A stretch of DNA of 64,000 nt from Prolixibacter denitrificans (lineage in GTDB: Bacteria > Bacteroidota > Bacteroidia > Bacteroidales > Prolixibacteraceae): positions 1-64,000 of the forward strand of contig NZ_PYGC01000002.1 of NCBI RefSeq assembly GCF_003014495.1, read 5' to 3'. Under the pieces are notes generated by a model, which saw nothing but the letters and a program-made list of their open reading frames with translations, made no database searches and was not told the origin of the DNA. Of this stretch, positions 16,849 to 25,532 are shown piece after piece (within the stretch, counting starts at the first letter, position 1; every line of letters starts with the position of its first letter). Position numbers and translations under genes: made by a program.

Positions 16849-18924
16849 TCAAATTGAATGCTTCGCATAGCTATGTACCGACATAACAAAATCACTTCCT
16901 TCGCCGGGCTTACTCCAAATCTCAAGCTCTCCTTTGTTCTGATGGGCTATCTCGCGACACAACTGCAATCCCAAACCGGTTCCCTTTTCGTTATTGGTTC
17001 CGGCAGAGGTGAACTCAATTCCCTGGCGAAGTTTCTGCAGGTCTTCCTCGTTAATCCCTATACCGTCATCCTTCACATGAATTTCAAGTCGGTTATCTGC
17101 CACCGAGCGAACAAACACCTTGATGCTGCCACCTTCAGGGGTGAATTTTATGGCATTGGAAACCAGGTTGCGAACGGCCAACTGTATCGAGTTCGAATCA
17201 ATAACGGCTTCATATTCCTGATTCAAATCAAGTGTGAGTGCGATTGATTTTGACTGAGCTGTTTGCTCCAGTTGCTCAATACTGTTCTTCAATATCTTGT
17301 TCAGGCTATGCCTTTTCAATTCGTATTGCACCTGGTTGTTCCGGCTTCGGCCCCACACCAACAGGTTATCGACCAAACCAACGAGCGAACGGGCTGAAAC
17401 CTTCATTTCCTTTCTTAATTCGCGGCGACTGGCGTCATCCAATTCATCGCCATCCATCAACTCCATCACCTGAACGAATACAGCCAACGGCGAACGCAAA
17501 TCGTGCGCAATGATAGAGAACAGTCGATTCCGGCTTACCACATCCTCCTTCAAACGTTTGTTTTGTTCTGATATCGACCGGTTCTTGTTCTCAATCTCTT
17601 CTCTTTTCTGGTTAATCTCTTCCGTACGTTCGTTCACCAGCGACTCGAGGTTGGCATTTACCAGTTCCAACTCACTCGTCAATTTTCTTTCGTTCCGGAT
17701 GGTCATGACAAACCGCTTTAACATGATGGCTGTCTCGATGTAAATAAACACCACAAAACCGTACTTCATCAGGTACTCACCGTAATGAATCTCGAAGGCA
17801 TTGGCGACCAGTATGTCATGTAAAATGATGACCAGGATTAGGCTAATCCCAATCAAATGGTAACGGGCGAACAAAACTTTCCGACCGGCCATCTTCAACG
17901 AGAAATAGAAGATCAATATGCCTGAGAGGAAAACAAGCGCATAAAAAATGAACAACGAATACGCGAATATCCTGACCGGCAGAAACAGTATCCCCAGACC
18001 ACAGAAAACGGTTATGTAAGTTACCAGCCGATTCCATGCATAAAATGCCTGATTTCGGTAGAAATAATAGTAGTACCAGTTGAAGAACATCAACGCCAGG
18101 AACGTAGACAGATATTCAATCCTGATGAGCCAGGTCCACGATAGTGTAAACAGGTCGTTGATCAGGAAATTGTCGTTGACCAGGCTACGCACGACGACAA
18201 ACCAGAGCGAAAGACTGAAATACAAAAGGGATTTCTCTTCACGGTAGTAAAAAGCAAAAATGGAATAGAAGATTCCAAACGTAACAAGGAATATCAGCGC
18301 CGAGAAAACAAAGTAGTTGTCGTGCCGCATCTGTCGGCTGACCGATGCCGGCGTTCCCAAATATACAGGCTTCCAAAAGCCACCTCTTCGATGATGAAAA
18401 TTGGATACCTGAATGACAATATCAACAGGTTGCTCACCTGCTACAAACTGGATATGTCCGGGACGGTAACACGGAACCGACGAATCAGTAGAAGTCCCTA
18501 CTTTTCCATTCTTGTAACGGAGTTTACCATCGATAAAAAGTTTGAAGGCAGAATCGAAAACGGGAACCGCCAGGCTTAATGTGTCACCATGGGCTCCCGG
18601 GATGGTCAAACGGGCATGATACGTAGCATACCCGCTTCCAGGAAGAGACTCTCCATCAATGGAATATTCGGTCCAGTAGGCAGGAATTCTGACCGTTTGA
18701 GGCTTTTCGCGAAAAGAGCGTCCCGAAGAAAGACTATCGGGACTGACCAGCTGTTTCCAGTAGAATTCCCAGGTGCCGTCCAGTTTGACGGGCTCCCCCT
18801 GCTGCAGCTTCTCTAAAGGGATGTTCACGACACCCTTCGAAACGAGCTCGGCTTTTGAATGACCGGGCAAACAGCTCCAAATTATCAGCAAAAAGAAAAT
18901 ATATAGTGGTCCCTTTTGTCTCAT
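16849..18924 (-). CDS. 7TMR-DISM sensor histidine kinase
   Basis: A 691-residue membrane kinase. After a signal sequence (to about 25) comes a jelly-roll-like extracellular sensor (about 30-190; LDGTWEFYWKQLV, PAYWTEY, SGYATYHARLTIP). Seven hydrophobic helices follow (about 205-410), then a coiled coil rich in Glu and Asn (about 415-465). The dimerisation box has the phosphorylated His474 in FSIIAHDLRSPL. The ATPase domain has the N box (RNLVSNAIKFT), DDGIG and GTGLGL. There is no receiver, so it needs a separate response regulator, and none lies next to it. The family often senses carbohydrates or small ligands, but the ligand here is unknown. Confidence 0.9.
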   Translation of the reverse strand: MRQKGPLYIFFLLIIWSCLPGHSKAELVSKGVVNIPLEKLQQGEPVKLDGTWEFYWKQLVSPDSLSSGRSFREKPQTVRIPAYWTEYSIDGESLPGSGYATYHARLTIPGAHGDTLSLAVPVFDSAFKLFIDGKLRYKNGKVGTSTDSSVPCYRPGHIQFVAGEQPVDIVIQVSNFHHRRGGFWKPVYLGTPASVSRQMRHDNYFVFSALIFLVTFGIFYSIFAFYYREEKSLLYFSLSLWFVVVRSLVNDNFLINDLFTLSWTWLIRIEYLSTFLALMFFNWYYYYFYRNQAFYAWNRLVTYITVFCGLGILFLPVRIFAYSLFIFYALVFLSGILIFYFSLKMAGRKVLFARYHLIGISLILVIILHDILVANAFEIHYGEYLMKYGFVVFIYIETAIMLKRFVMTIRNERKLTSELELVNANLESLVNERTEEINQKREEIENKNRSISEQNKRLKEDVVSRNRLFSIIAHDLRSPLAVFVQVMELMDGDELDDASRRELRKEMKVSARSLVGLVDNLLVWGRSRNNQVQYELKRHSLNKILKNSIEQLEQTAQSKSIALTLDLNQEYEAVIDSNSIQLAVRNLVSNAIKFTPEGGSIKVFVRSVADNRLEIHVKDDGIGINEEDLQKLRQGIEFTSAGTNNEKGTGLGLQLCREIAHQNKGELEIWSKPGEGSDFVMSVHSYAKHSI

Positions 18925-19091
18925 CCTTTCTTTTTAAAGCACATACCATCAACCCACACATAACCAAGCGACTAGAACAGAGAACACTTCTTCCTCCGGC
19001 GTCAAACAAGTCGGGTTATTCCCTAAAAGCAATAACGTCTCCGCTCCGTAAATATTCTTACAGACCGATACTTTTCTCAGAAAAAATGTGA

Positions 19092-20318
19092 TTAGTATGA
19101 CTCGTTGGTGAGGTACTTGCCGGAAATAAAGCGAACCGGGAACCAGGCCGCAAAAAATCCGATGACCAGAACGGAAATAAAGATGGCCGTCACATCCATG
19201 GGAATGATTTTAACCGGATAAGCATCGATAATGAAGGAGGTGCCGCCAGTAAGTTTTAGCAATCCGTATGTTTGCTGAAGCCAACTGACAACCAGTCCAA
19301 GTGAGGTACCCACAACGGCACCAATGATGGAAATTGACCAACCTTCGAAGAGGAAAATTTTTCGGATAAGACTGTGATTGGCTCCCATACTTTTCAGGAT
19401 GTTAATGTCTTCCTTCTTATCGAGAATCAACATGGTGAGTGAGCCAACAATATTGAACGATGCAATGAGCAAAATGAAGACCAGGATGAGGTAAACGGCC
19501 CACTTTTCGCTTTTCATAATCTTGTACAAGTAATCGTGCTGCTGATAGCGGTTTTTCACCACAAACCGGTTGCCCACGAGTTCCTGTATTTTTTGTTGTG
19601 TTTCTTTGACGGACGCATCTTTCTTCAGTTTTAACTCAACAGCGCTGACGCCGGTAGGCATTTCGAACAACCGGCGGGCAAATGCCATGGGAACAATCAC
19701 GTACTTCGAATCGATTTCCTGCTGGATACTGAATATCCCGGTAGGAAAAATAATATCGTGGTTGAAATTCCCGACCAGTCCCATACCCATGGTTCGGCCC
19801 CTTTGCGGAACATACACCTGAATGGGATTGATAAAATTGAGCCCGACCGAAAGGTAATAAGCCACTCCCTGCCCAATGACAGCGTAGTAGTTGTCCGCGT
19901 CTTCCAGCTTGAATTTGCCATCTACCAACATCGTATCGATACCGGTCATCTGCTGAAACGATGGACTCACGCCCATGATGGTGGCAATGTATTGTTGATT
20001 GCTGTACCGGAGCAGTGCATTCTCCTCGATAATCTGTGCGTAATCCGCCACCTCGGGCAAATTGCGTATCTTTTGAAATACCGCCGTGCTGTCCTGGAAA
20101 CTTTTTCCTTCGGCAACGGTGATTTTCAGGTCAGGGTCAAACGATGAAAAGAGCGATTTGATCAAGCCGTCGAAGCCATTGAATACCGACAAAACCACCA
20201 CCAGTGCCATCGTCCCCACCGACATCCCCACGATGGAAATTCCGGAGATGATGTTAATGATGTTGGTCTTCTTCCGCGAAAGCAGGTAACGCTTGGCTAT
20301 GTATAACGGCAGGTTCAT
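19092..20318 (-). CDS. FtsX/LolC-E family ABC transporter permease
   Basis: A 408-residue inner-membrane protein with the LolC/LolE plan: one N-terminal helix (NIINIISGISIVGMSVGTMALVVVLSV), a large periplasmic domain (about 60-270), then three C-terminal helices with the FtsX fold. It probably moves lipoproteins from the inner membrane toward the outer membrane together with an ATPase encoded elsewhere. It is the third gene of a leftward operon, 12 bases behind the methyltransferase and downstream of rbfA. The same single permease type could also export another lipid-like substrate. Confidence 0.85.
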   Translation of the reverse strand: MNLPLYIAKRYLLSRKKTNIINIISGISIVGMSVGTMALVVVLSVFNGFDGLIKSLFSSFDPDLKITVAEGKSFQDSTAVFQKIRNLPEVADYAQIIEENALLRYSNQQYIATIMGVSPSFQQMTGIDTMLVDGKFKLEDADNYYAVIGQGVAYYLSVGLNFINPIQVYVPQRGRTMGMGLVGNFNHDIIFPTGIFSIQQEIDSKYVIVPMAFARRLFEMPTGVSAVELKLKKDASVKETQQKIQELVGNRFVVKNRYQQHDYLYKIMKSEKWAVYLILVFILLIASFNIVGSLTMLILDKKEDINILKSMGANHSLIRKIFLFEGWSISIIGAVVGTSLGLVVSWLQQTYGLLKLTGGTSFIIDAYPVKIIPMDVTAIFISVLVIGFFAAWFPVRFISGKYLTNESY

Positions 20319-20330
20319 CGCGTATCTTCT

Positions 20331-21161
20331 TTAGGCTGGTTTTTCGGCTTTCACCATCAGTCCGGTTCCGGTTTCATGCTTTCCGTGCACATCGAAATAG
20401 TTCAGCAAAGCAGAAACAGGATAAGCCACCAGGTAATAGAAAGGCAGCACCACAAAAAAGATTTTGGAAGCGCCCAGCATCTGAATTGGATATTTCATCG
20501 AAAGACGCCAGGAGATTTTTCCCGGGGCACCGTATGTATATCGCACATCGATGTTGGTAAATCCGGCTCTTTCCAGCTTTTCGCGAATATCCGTCACACC
20601 ATAGCCGTCGCGCACGTGTTCATCGATAAATCCGTGGGCATCTTCCTCGTGGTCGTGATCGTGGCTATCTGAACCGCCCTGATCGGACGGAGTGGAAATG
20701 AACAGTACGCCGCCTGGCTTCAGTGATGCATTAAAATTCCGGAAAACCTGCTCGTCTTCCAGGATATGTTCCATTACGTCCACCGAAAGAATCAGGTCGT
20801 AAGTTTCCGGCTCATCAAATTTGGTCAAATCCGCTTCCGCGAAATGCACCCGTTCGCCTTTCCCAATACGGCTAAAAAACTGGTTGCAATCAGCTATCTG
20901 TTCTTCTTTTACGTCGACACCTTTGATTTGTGCCTTCGGAAAAAGCTGGCTCATCCGGTAAGTGTACTGACCAAAGCCGGAACCGGCGTCCAGGATTTTC
21001 AATTCCTTGCCGGTATGTGACTTGCCCCACTTTTTCAGCTCCCGACTGACGTGCCAGGCACGCAACAAAAGCATATCGAGCAGTGAATAGAAAACTTTGC
21101 GTAGAAAAGGCGTCCGGTTGAAAGCTTTTCCCAGAACGCGTTTAATCGGATCGTATTGCAT
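20331..21161 (-). CDS. Class I SAM-dependent methyltransferase with a His/Asp-rich loop
   Basis: A 276-residue protein. Motif I is ILDAGSGFGQYTY (SAM binding). The acidic residue of motif II is in IKGVDVKEEQ, and DLILSVDVMEHI and LKPGGVLFISTP follow. An unusual acidic and histidine-rich loop (SDSHDHDHEEDAHG, near residues 185-198) sits just after motif VI. A hydrophobic stretch near the C-terminus (MLGASKIFFVVLPFYYLVAYPVSALL) suggests membrane association. It lies between rbfA and a LolC-E type permease in one operon. The substrate is unknown; a membrane lipid or isoprenoid quinone-like compound is possible but only inferred. Confidence 0.85.
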   Translation of the reverse strand: MQYDPIKRVLGKAFNRTPFLRKVFYSLLDMLLLRAWHVSRELKKWGKSHTGKELKILDAGSGFGQYTYRMSQLFPKAQIKGVDVKEEQIADCNQFFSRIGKGERVHFAEADLTKFDEPETYDLILSVDVMEHILEDEQVFRNFNASLKPGGVLFISTPSDQGGSDSHDHDHEEDAHGFIDEHVRDGYGVTDIREKLERAGFTNIDVRYTYGAPGKISWRLSMKYPIQMLGASKIFFVVLPFYYLVAYPVSALLNYFDVHGKHETGTGLMVKAEKPA

Positions 21162-21196
21162 GTGCCTGAAATCGTTTAAAATCGAGCGTTTGTAAT

Positions 21197-21538
21197 TTAT
21201 TTCAACAGGTTGTCAATGTTTTCGATGTAGTCGAGACTGTCATCCAGGAAGAACTCCAAATCGGGAATTACCCGCAACTGATGACGCACAATCCGTCCCA
21301 ATTCACCGCGCAAATGCCCTTTCCTGTTGTTGATGTGATCCAGAATTTCCTGCGCATTGTCCGACGGGAAAATGCTGAGATAACAGCGAGCCAGTGACAT
21401 ATCGCGGGTCACCCTCACAGTCGTTACGGTAATCATCTTTCCCTGAAAAAGCATCTGGGTTTCGCGTCGAAACAATTCGCTCAGTTCCTTCTGTATCAAC
21501 CGGCCAATTTTATTCTGCCGGGTACTATATTCTTTCAT
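21197..21538 (-). CDS. rbfA: Ribosome-binding factor A
   Basis: A 113-residue KH-like protein that binds the 30S subunit during late maturation of 16S rRNA. It starts MKEYSTRQNKIGRLIQKELSELF and has the conserved VTVTRVRVTRDMSLARCYLS-like strand and the RHQLRVIPDLEFFLDDSLDY segment typical of RbfA. It is the first gene of a leftward operon with the methyltransferase and the permease. Confidence 0.94.
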   Translation of the reverse strand: MKEYSTRQNKIGRLIQKELSELFRRETQMLFQGKMITVTTVRVTRDMSLARCYLSIFPSDNAQEILDHINNRKGHLRGELGRIVRHQLRVIPDLEFFLDDSLDYIENIDNLLK

Positions 21539-21853
21539 TCTCTGTCTTTTTTCTTTTGCTATAAATAACGGTCCCTTCGAAACTCTCCACGAATGGTATA
21601 AAACAGGAACCTATATGTCATGATATTTAAGCGCAAAGGTAAATAATTATGACGGAAGATAATTCATTGCCCAATTACTGCTGCTCATTTATCAAAAAAT
21701 GACTCTCGTTTTTCGTTTGAGCCTTGACTTTTCACTGAATCGCCGTATATTTATATGTGCAGACATAATATGCAAACTGCTTATGAACTGCGGATAAACA
21801 ACTAATTATTGATTGTGTTCCGGATGTAACCATCCAATCGACATCATTACCGT
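21539..21853. other. Divergent intergenic region, rbfA and GntR regulator
   Basis: It holds the rbfA -7 element described separately. The right half is AT-rich (TATATTTATATG around 21748) and probably contains the GntR promoter. No other structure or coding region was seen. Confidence 0.5.
21634..21641 (-). promoter_or_regulatory. -7 element of the rbfA operon
   Basis: TACCTTTG on the minus strand is an exact TAnnTTTG match, 96 bases before the rbfA ATG. No -33 element at the right distance is obvious. Confidence 0.45.
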
Positions 21854-22606
21854 ATGAAACTCAAAATCGACCACAACAGTTCAAAGCCCCTGCATGCCCA
21901 GGTAGAAATTCTACTGCGCAAACTGATCGAAAAACCCGAATATCAGGAAGGTGCCTATTTGCCCAAAGAGGTTGATTTAGCTAAAAAGTTAGGCATATCG
22001 CGAAACACCGTCAGACAAGCGATCAACAAGCTGGTATTTGAAGGATTGCTTATCAGGAAAAAGGGACAAGGAACGACTGTCGCCCCAAAAACAAATCACA
22101 CGCCACCGGTTGACGGAAAAGCCGTTGCCCGACAGGTTCCGGTAGATGAAGAACCGCTGCTTACTCTTCAGACGAATGCGGTGCGGGAAGATGCCAACGA
22201 AACAGTCGCCCGGTTTATGCAAATTCCGGAAGGAACACCCGTTTTGAAAATCACCCGGTTGGAAGGAAATGACGACGAACCGGTAGTGTACCTGGAAAGT
22301 TACTTTCATCCCCGCCTCGGATTACACGAAGACATGGATTTTTCGGGGTCCATGAACCACATTCTAACCAACGATTTATCGGTAGTTCTCTCACTTTCAA
22401 AGGAAAAGGTAGAAGCCCGGCCGGCATCGACTATCACTGCCAAGCGACTGGGCATCACTACCATCGATCCGGTACTGGTTCGTGAACGCTACGTTTATGA
22501 TACCGACAACCAGCCGGTAGAATACACCACCAGCTTTTACAACGCTTACAAATACGCCTACAACATTGAGATTCAGCACAACCAGGTTGTCTACCCAGAC
22601 GTTTAA
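21854..22606 (+). CDS. GntR/HutC-family transcriptional regulator
   Basis: A 250-residue one-component regulator. The N-terminal winged helix (about 10-75) has EVDLAKKLGISRNTVRQAINKLVFEGLLIRKKGQGT, with the recognition helix at SRNTVRQAINKL. The UTRA effector domain follows (about 95-245; PVLKITRLEGNDDEPVVYLESYFHPRLG, VLVRERYVYDTDNQPVEYTTSFYNAYKY). HutC-type members usually bind sugar or amine phosphates or histidine-like ligands and repress nearby genes. The next genes give no clear clue, so the regulon is unknown. Confidence 0.9.
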   Translation: MKLKIDHNSSKPLHAQVEILLRKLIEKPEYQEGAYLPKEVDLAKKLGISRNTVRQAINKLVFEGLLIRKKGQGTTVAPKTNHTPPVDGKAVARQVPVDEEPLLTLQTNAVREDANETVARFMQIPEGTPVLKITRLEGNDDEPVVYLESYFHPRLGLHEDMDFSGSMNHILTNDLSVVLSLSKEKVEARPASTITAKRLGITTIDPVLVRERYVYDTDNQPVEYTTSFYNAYKYAYNIEIQHNQVVYPDV

Positions 22607-22707
22607 GCTTTCTCGTCAAAACCAAGACGGAATTTTCTCTTCTTTGTTGTTATATCTTCGGTTACCGACATCACTAACCTATTCATGTTTAAACATAGAA
22701 ATTACGA

Positions 22708-23148
22708 ATGGAAGCGCTGGCAACATACGGTTTAATTGGTCTCTTTGTCGCTGCCTTTGTGGCGGGAACCCTCATTCCGTTTAATTCGGAAATCGTGTTG
22801 AGTGCCGTTCTGATCGCCGGTGCCGATTTGATGACCGCACTCGTTGTGGCAACCATCGGTAATTCATTGGGGGGACTGGTGACCTATTACATGGGACACA
22901 TCGGGAAACCGGAATGGCTGGAAAAATACGGCAAGGTGAAACATGAAAAGCTGGTGCAAATACAACCGCAACTCAACCGGTACGGGCCCACAGCTGCAAC
23001 GCTTTCGTTTGTTCCCGGACTCGGTAATGTTATCATCCTCGGGCTTGGTTTCTTTCGCATTGCTCCATTCTGGAGCTTCCTGTTCATGACATTCGGCAAG
23101 CTGGCCCGTTATGCTGTTTGGGGATACATGACCGATTTAGTGATTTAA
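22708..23148 (+). CDS. YqaA/DedA-like small membrane protein
   Basis: A 146-residue protein with about four hydrophobic segments. GLFVAAFVAGTLIPFNSEIVLSAVLIAG, GNSLGGLVTYYMGHIGKPEW and the RYGPTAATLSFVPGLGNVIILGLGFFRI segment match the short YqaA branch of the DedA (SNARE-associated) family. DedA proteins act in the inner membrane and are linked to lipid flipping and membrane homeostasis. It is a probable single gene between the GntR regulator and a reductase. The family call is good; the exact function is open. Confidence 0.83.
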   Translation: MEALATYGLIGLFVAAFVAGTLIPFNSEIVLSAVLIAGADLMTALVVATIGNSLGGLVTYYMGHIGKPEWLEKYGKVKHEKLVQIQPQLNRYGPTAATLSFVPGLGNVIILGLGFFRIAPFWSFLFMTFGKLARYAVWGYMTDLVI

Positions 23149-23260
23149 TACCCCGAAAAAGTCGACATTACTGAACCGACTGTTGCCTAAATAGTTGTAT
23201 CTTTTTACACTGAAATGAATTTGTAAGAATCTCGATTATTAACCCTACGCTAATGGGTCC

Positions 23261-23773
23261 ATGCGAAAGCTCATTCTGAATATTGCTATTAGCCTCGATG
23301 GCTGTATTGAAGGACCGAACGGTGAGTTTGACTGGTGTTTCACCGACCAGGACTACGGGATGACCCAATTCATGAAGCAGATTGACACGTTGTTGATGGG
23401 ACGGAAAAGTTACGAAGTGCTCACTTCCTCTTCCACTGACCCATTTCCCGGCAAAGAGTTGGTCGTTTTCTCCCGAAGGCTCCGTAATCTCGAACCTCCT
23501 GCACGACTTCATCAGGGAAACCTGAAACATACGGTGACGCAGTTGAAAGTCCAGCCCGGAAAAGACATCTGGTTGTTTGGCGGTGCCGACATCGCCGGAC
23601 AGTGCCTCGATCTGGGTTTGGTCGACGAGATGCAGCTGGCGGTTCATCCCCTGTTTATTGGCAATGGAAAATCCTTGTTCCGTTTGCTGAACAGGCGCCG
23701 AAACTGGAAATTGAGTGAAACCAAACGCTTCGATACCGGTCTGATTCAACTCTTCTACCGGAAAGATCAGTAG
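23261..23773 (+). CDS. Dihydrofolate reductase family protein (RibD C-terminal type)
   Basis: A 170-residue protein with the RibD/DHFR-like fold: MRKLILNIAISLDGCIEGPNGEFDW at the N-terminus, TLLMGRKSYEVL, KELVVFSR, and DIWLFGGADIAGQCLDLGLVDEMQLAVHPLFIGNG. The GG-containing nucleotide-binding loop is intact. These stand-alone proteins are likely NADPH-dependent reductases. Few have known substrates, and this is not classical FolA. Its stop is about 20 bases before a pair of inverted repeats. No operon partner is evident. Confidence 0.85.
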   Translation: MRKLILNIAISLDGCIEGPNGEFDWCFTDQDYGMTQFMKQIDTLLMGRKSYEVLTSSSTDPFPGKELVVFSRRLRNLEPPARLHQGNLKHTVTQLKVQPGKDIWLFGGADIAGQCLDLGLVDEMQLAVHPLFIGNGKSLFRLLNRRRNWKLSETKRFDTGLIQLFYRKDQ

Positions 23774-23793
23774 TCAACAACCCTCATTCCGGC

Positions 23794-23831
23794 TATCGTT
23801 GTCACGATATATCAATAACCTGTCGTTATTG
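23794..23831. repeat. Two adjacent palindromes upstream of the YeeE/YedE gene
   Basis: TATCGT-TGTC-ACGATA (23794-23809) is followed by CAATAAC-CTGTC-GTTATTG (23813-23831), both perfect. There is no T-run, so terminator action is less likely than an operator role. They lie about 140 bases before the transporter start. Confidence 0.45.
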
Positions 23832-23969
23832 AGTATAATGGAATTGTATTTGCACACACGATTGATTACCACTTACTTTACCATCGAAAACCAACACTCA
23901 AACTCATGTTGGTACTTAACGTCTTTCCTATCGGAAAAAACATAACCGAAACGATTAAATAAGACAACT

Positions 23970-24983
23970 ATGAGCCTTCAGATTTTAGTATTCGGCTTCC
24001 TTTTCGGAGCCATTCTTCAGCGGGCGCAGCTGAACAAATACAACACCATCAGCGGAATGGCAACGCTGGAAGACTACACCGTAGTCAAAGCCATCCTCGT
24101 CGCCATCGGACTGGGCATTATGCTCATCAACTTCGAAATCGGAACCGGGCAAGCAATCTACCATGTAAAACCGTTCATTGTTGGCGGCATTATGCTGGGC
24201 GGATTGATTTTCGGAGCCGGCATGGCCATTCTGGGTTACTGCCCCGGAACCATGGCTGTCTCACTTGGCGAAGGCTCCATCGACGCTTTGGTCGGTATCG
24301 TAGGCGGCTTGCTGGGAGGGCTCATCTTCACTGCAGTCCTGCCTGCCATCGAACCCATTCTGGGTCCCAACTTAGGCAAGATTTCCCTCTTTACCATCAT
24401 GGGTGAGCAAACCACTTACTGGTTTTACTTTCTGACGATTTTATTTGGCGCCGCAATGATTCTGCTCGCCTTCTATTTCGATAAAAAACACAAAGCTCCG
24501 AATTATCGCTGGCTGTTTGCCGGTTTGGCTTTGGCTGTTCTCAACGCGATGGTATTTCTGAAAGTGACTTCCAACCGGCCCATTGGTGCCTCGACGAGTT
24601 ATCCGTATGTAGCTGACCAGCTCACCGGGATGACCAACAACGGTTATTTTGGTAAGATTGCTACTCCGGGACACTGGGAACTGGTTTTTCTTTTCGGAGC
24701 ACTGCTGGCCGGACTGGTCTTCTCTCTGCTGTCGAAAGAATTCAAAATTACAGCCATTCACCGTCGCTGGGAGCATTACAAAGGCAAATCGGTTAGCAAA
24801 CGATTGGTGACCGCTTTCATTGGTGGCTTCATTCTCATTTTCGGCGCACGCATGGCCGGCGGATGTACCAGCGGGCACATTCTCTCCGGAGGCATGCAAT
24901 TAGCCGTGAGCAGCCTGGTATTTGGCATCTTCGTTTTTGCCGGCTTGTTGATTACCGGAAAATTATTCTACAAGAGAAAGTAA
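23970..24983 (+). CDS. YeeE/YedE-family sulfur transporter
   Basis: A 337-residue inner-membrane protein with about 9 to 10 helices. Two internally related halves carry the family cysteine motifs GYCPGT (residues about 91-96) and GGCTSGH (about 302-308). In the characterised thiosulfate transporter TsuA, such cysteines relay the substrate through the membrane. Uptake of thiosulfate or a related reduced sulfur compound is therefore the best guess. It is fused into one chain, whereas many bacteria have two half-size genes. It has its own promoter region with palindromes and a strong terminator. Confidence 0.88.
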   Translation: MSLQILVFGFLFGAILQRAQLNKYNTISGMATLEDYTVVKAILVAIGLGIMLINFEIGTGQAIYHVKPFIVGGIMLGGLIFGAGMAILGYCPGTMAVSLGEGSIDALVGIVGGLLGGLIFTAVLPAIEPILGPNLGKISLFTIMGEQTTYWFYFLTILFGAAMILLAFYFDKKHKAPNYRWLFAGLALAVLNAMVFLKVTSNRPIGASTSYPYVADQLTGMTNNGYFGKIATPGHWELVFLFGALLAGLVFSLLSKEFKITAIHRRWEHYKGKSVSKRLVTAFIGGFILIFGARMAGGCTSGHILSGGMQLAVSSLVFGIFVFAGLLITGKLFYKRK

Positions 24984-25012
24984 CTTCCAATTAGATACCC
25001 CTTTCGGGGGAA

Positions 25013-25054
25013 AAACTCCTTTCTATGTTCAGACATAATGAAAGGAGTTTTTTT
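25013..25054 (+). terminator. Terminator of the YeeE/YedE gene
   Basis: AAACTCCTTTC (25013-25023) and GAAAGGAGTTT (25040-25050) form an 11-bp stem with an inner TATG/CATA pairing. A T-run ends at 25054. Confidence 0.92.
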
Positions 25055-25532
25055 ATGATGAGACGAAAGACCCCAGACGCTAGACAGAAGACATTTCAGG
25101 TTCCTGTCGTTCCTATGGTTACTGTTGTTGTGCTCCAATCGACAACACCGCTATTGCGGTCGAAACGGCCCAAGTGTTTCAATCTTAACCCACTCGCGAC
25201 CACTGAAGGCACCTGCACTATAATCCCGGGGTGGCAAAACCTACGGTTTCTTAACCCCGGGCTATGAAGATTACACCCCTCTGGGGTATTTGGGGCATCC
25301 CGTTCAATTGCTCTCTCCCTATCGCTCCTCCATTATCCTTTCGTGATTTTTCTGTTGCAAAACGGCGACAGCTCCAGCTGGCACAATAGCTATCCATCTC
25401 ACTGTTTTGGGGTTACCTAAGCAATGTTTTTGTAATCCTTCGAAAACCCTTTTGTAACTCGTTGGTTATCCCTTTCCAATCGTATAACTTAGACTGGTTC
25501 AAAACAGACTTGACAACTGACAATTAGATACT
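25055..25532. other. Non-coding gap with a cruciform element
   Basis: No convincing coding region. The centre (25225-25287) holds a strong palindromic element listed separately. The right part before 25533 should carry the promoter of the large lipoprotein gene, but no full consensus was found. Confidence 0.5.
25225..25287. repeat. Cruciform-type palindromic element
   Basis: CCCGGGGT (25225-25232) pairs with ACCCCGGG (25254-25261), enclosing AAACC (25237-25241) / GGTTT (25245-25249). A further hairpin ACCCC-TCT-GGGGT lies at 25275-25287. It resembles short dispersed repeats of Bacteroidota intergenic regions; copy number in the genome cannot be judged here. Confidence 0.5.

Noticed and set aside
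25025-25267. 80-residue frame after the YeeE/YedE gene
   Set aside because: It starts inside the terminator and runs through the palindromic element; no signal, helix pattern or family match.
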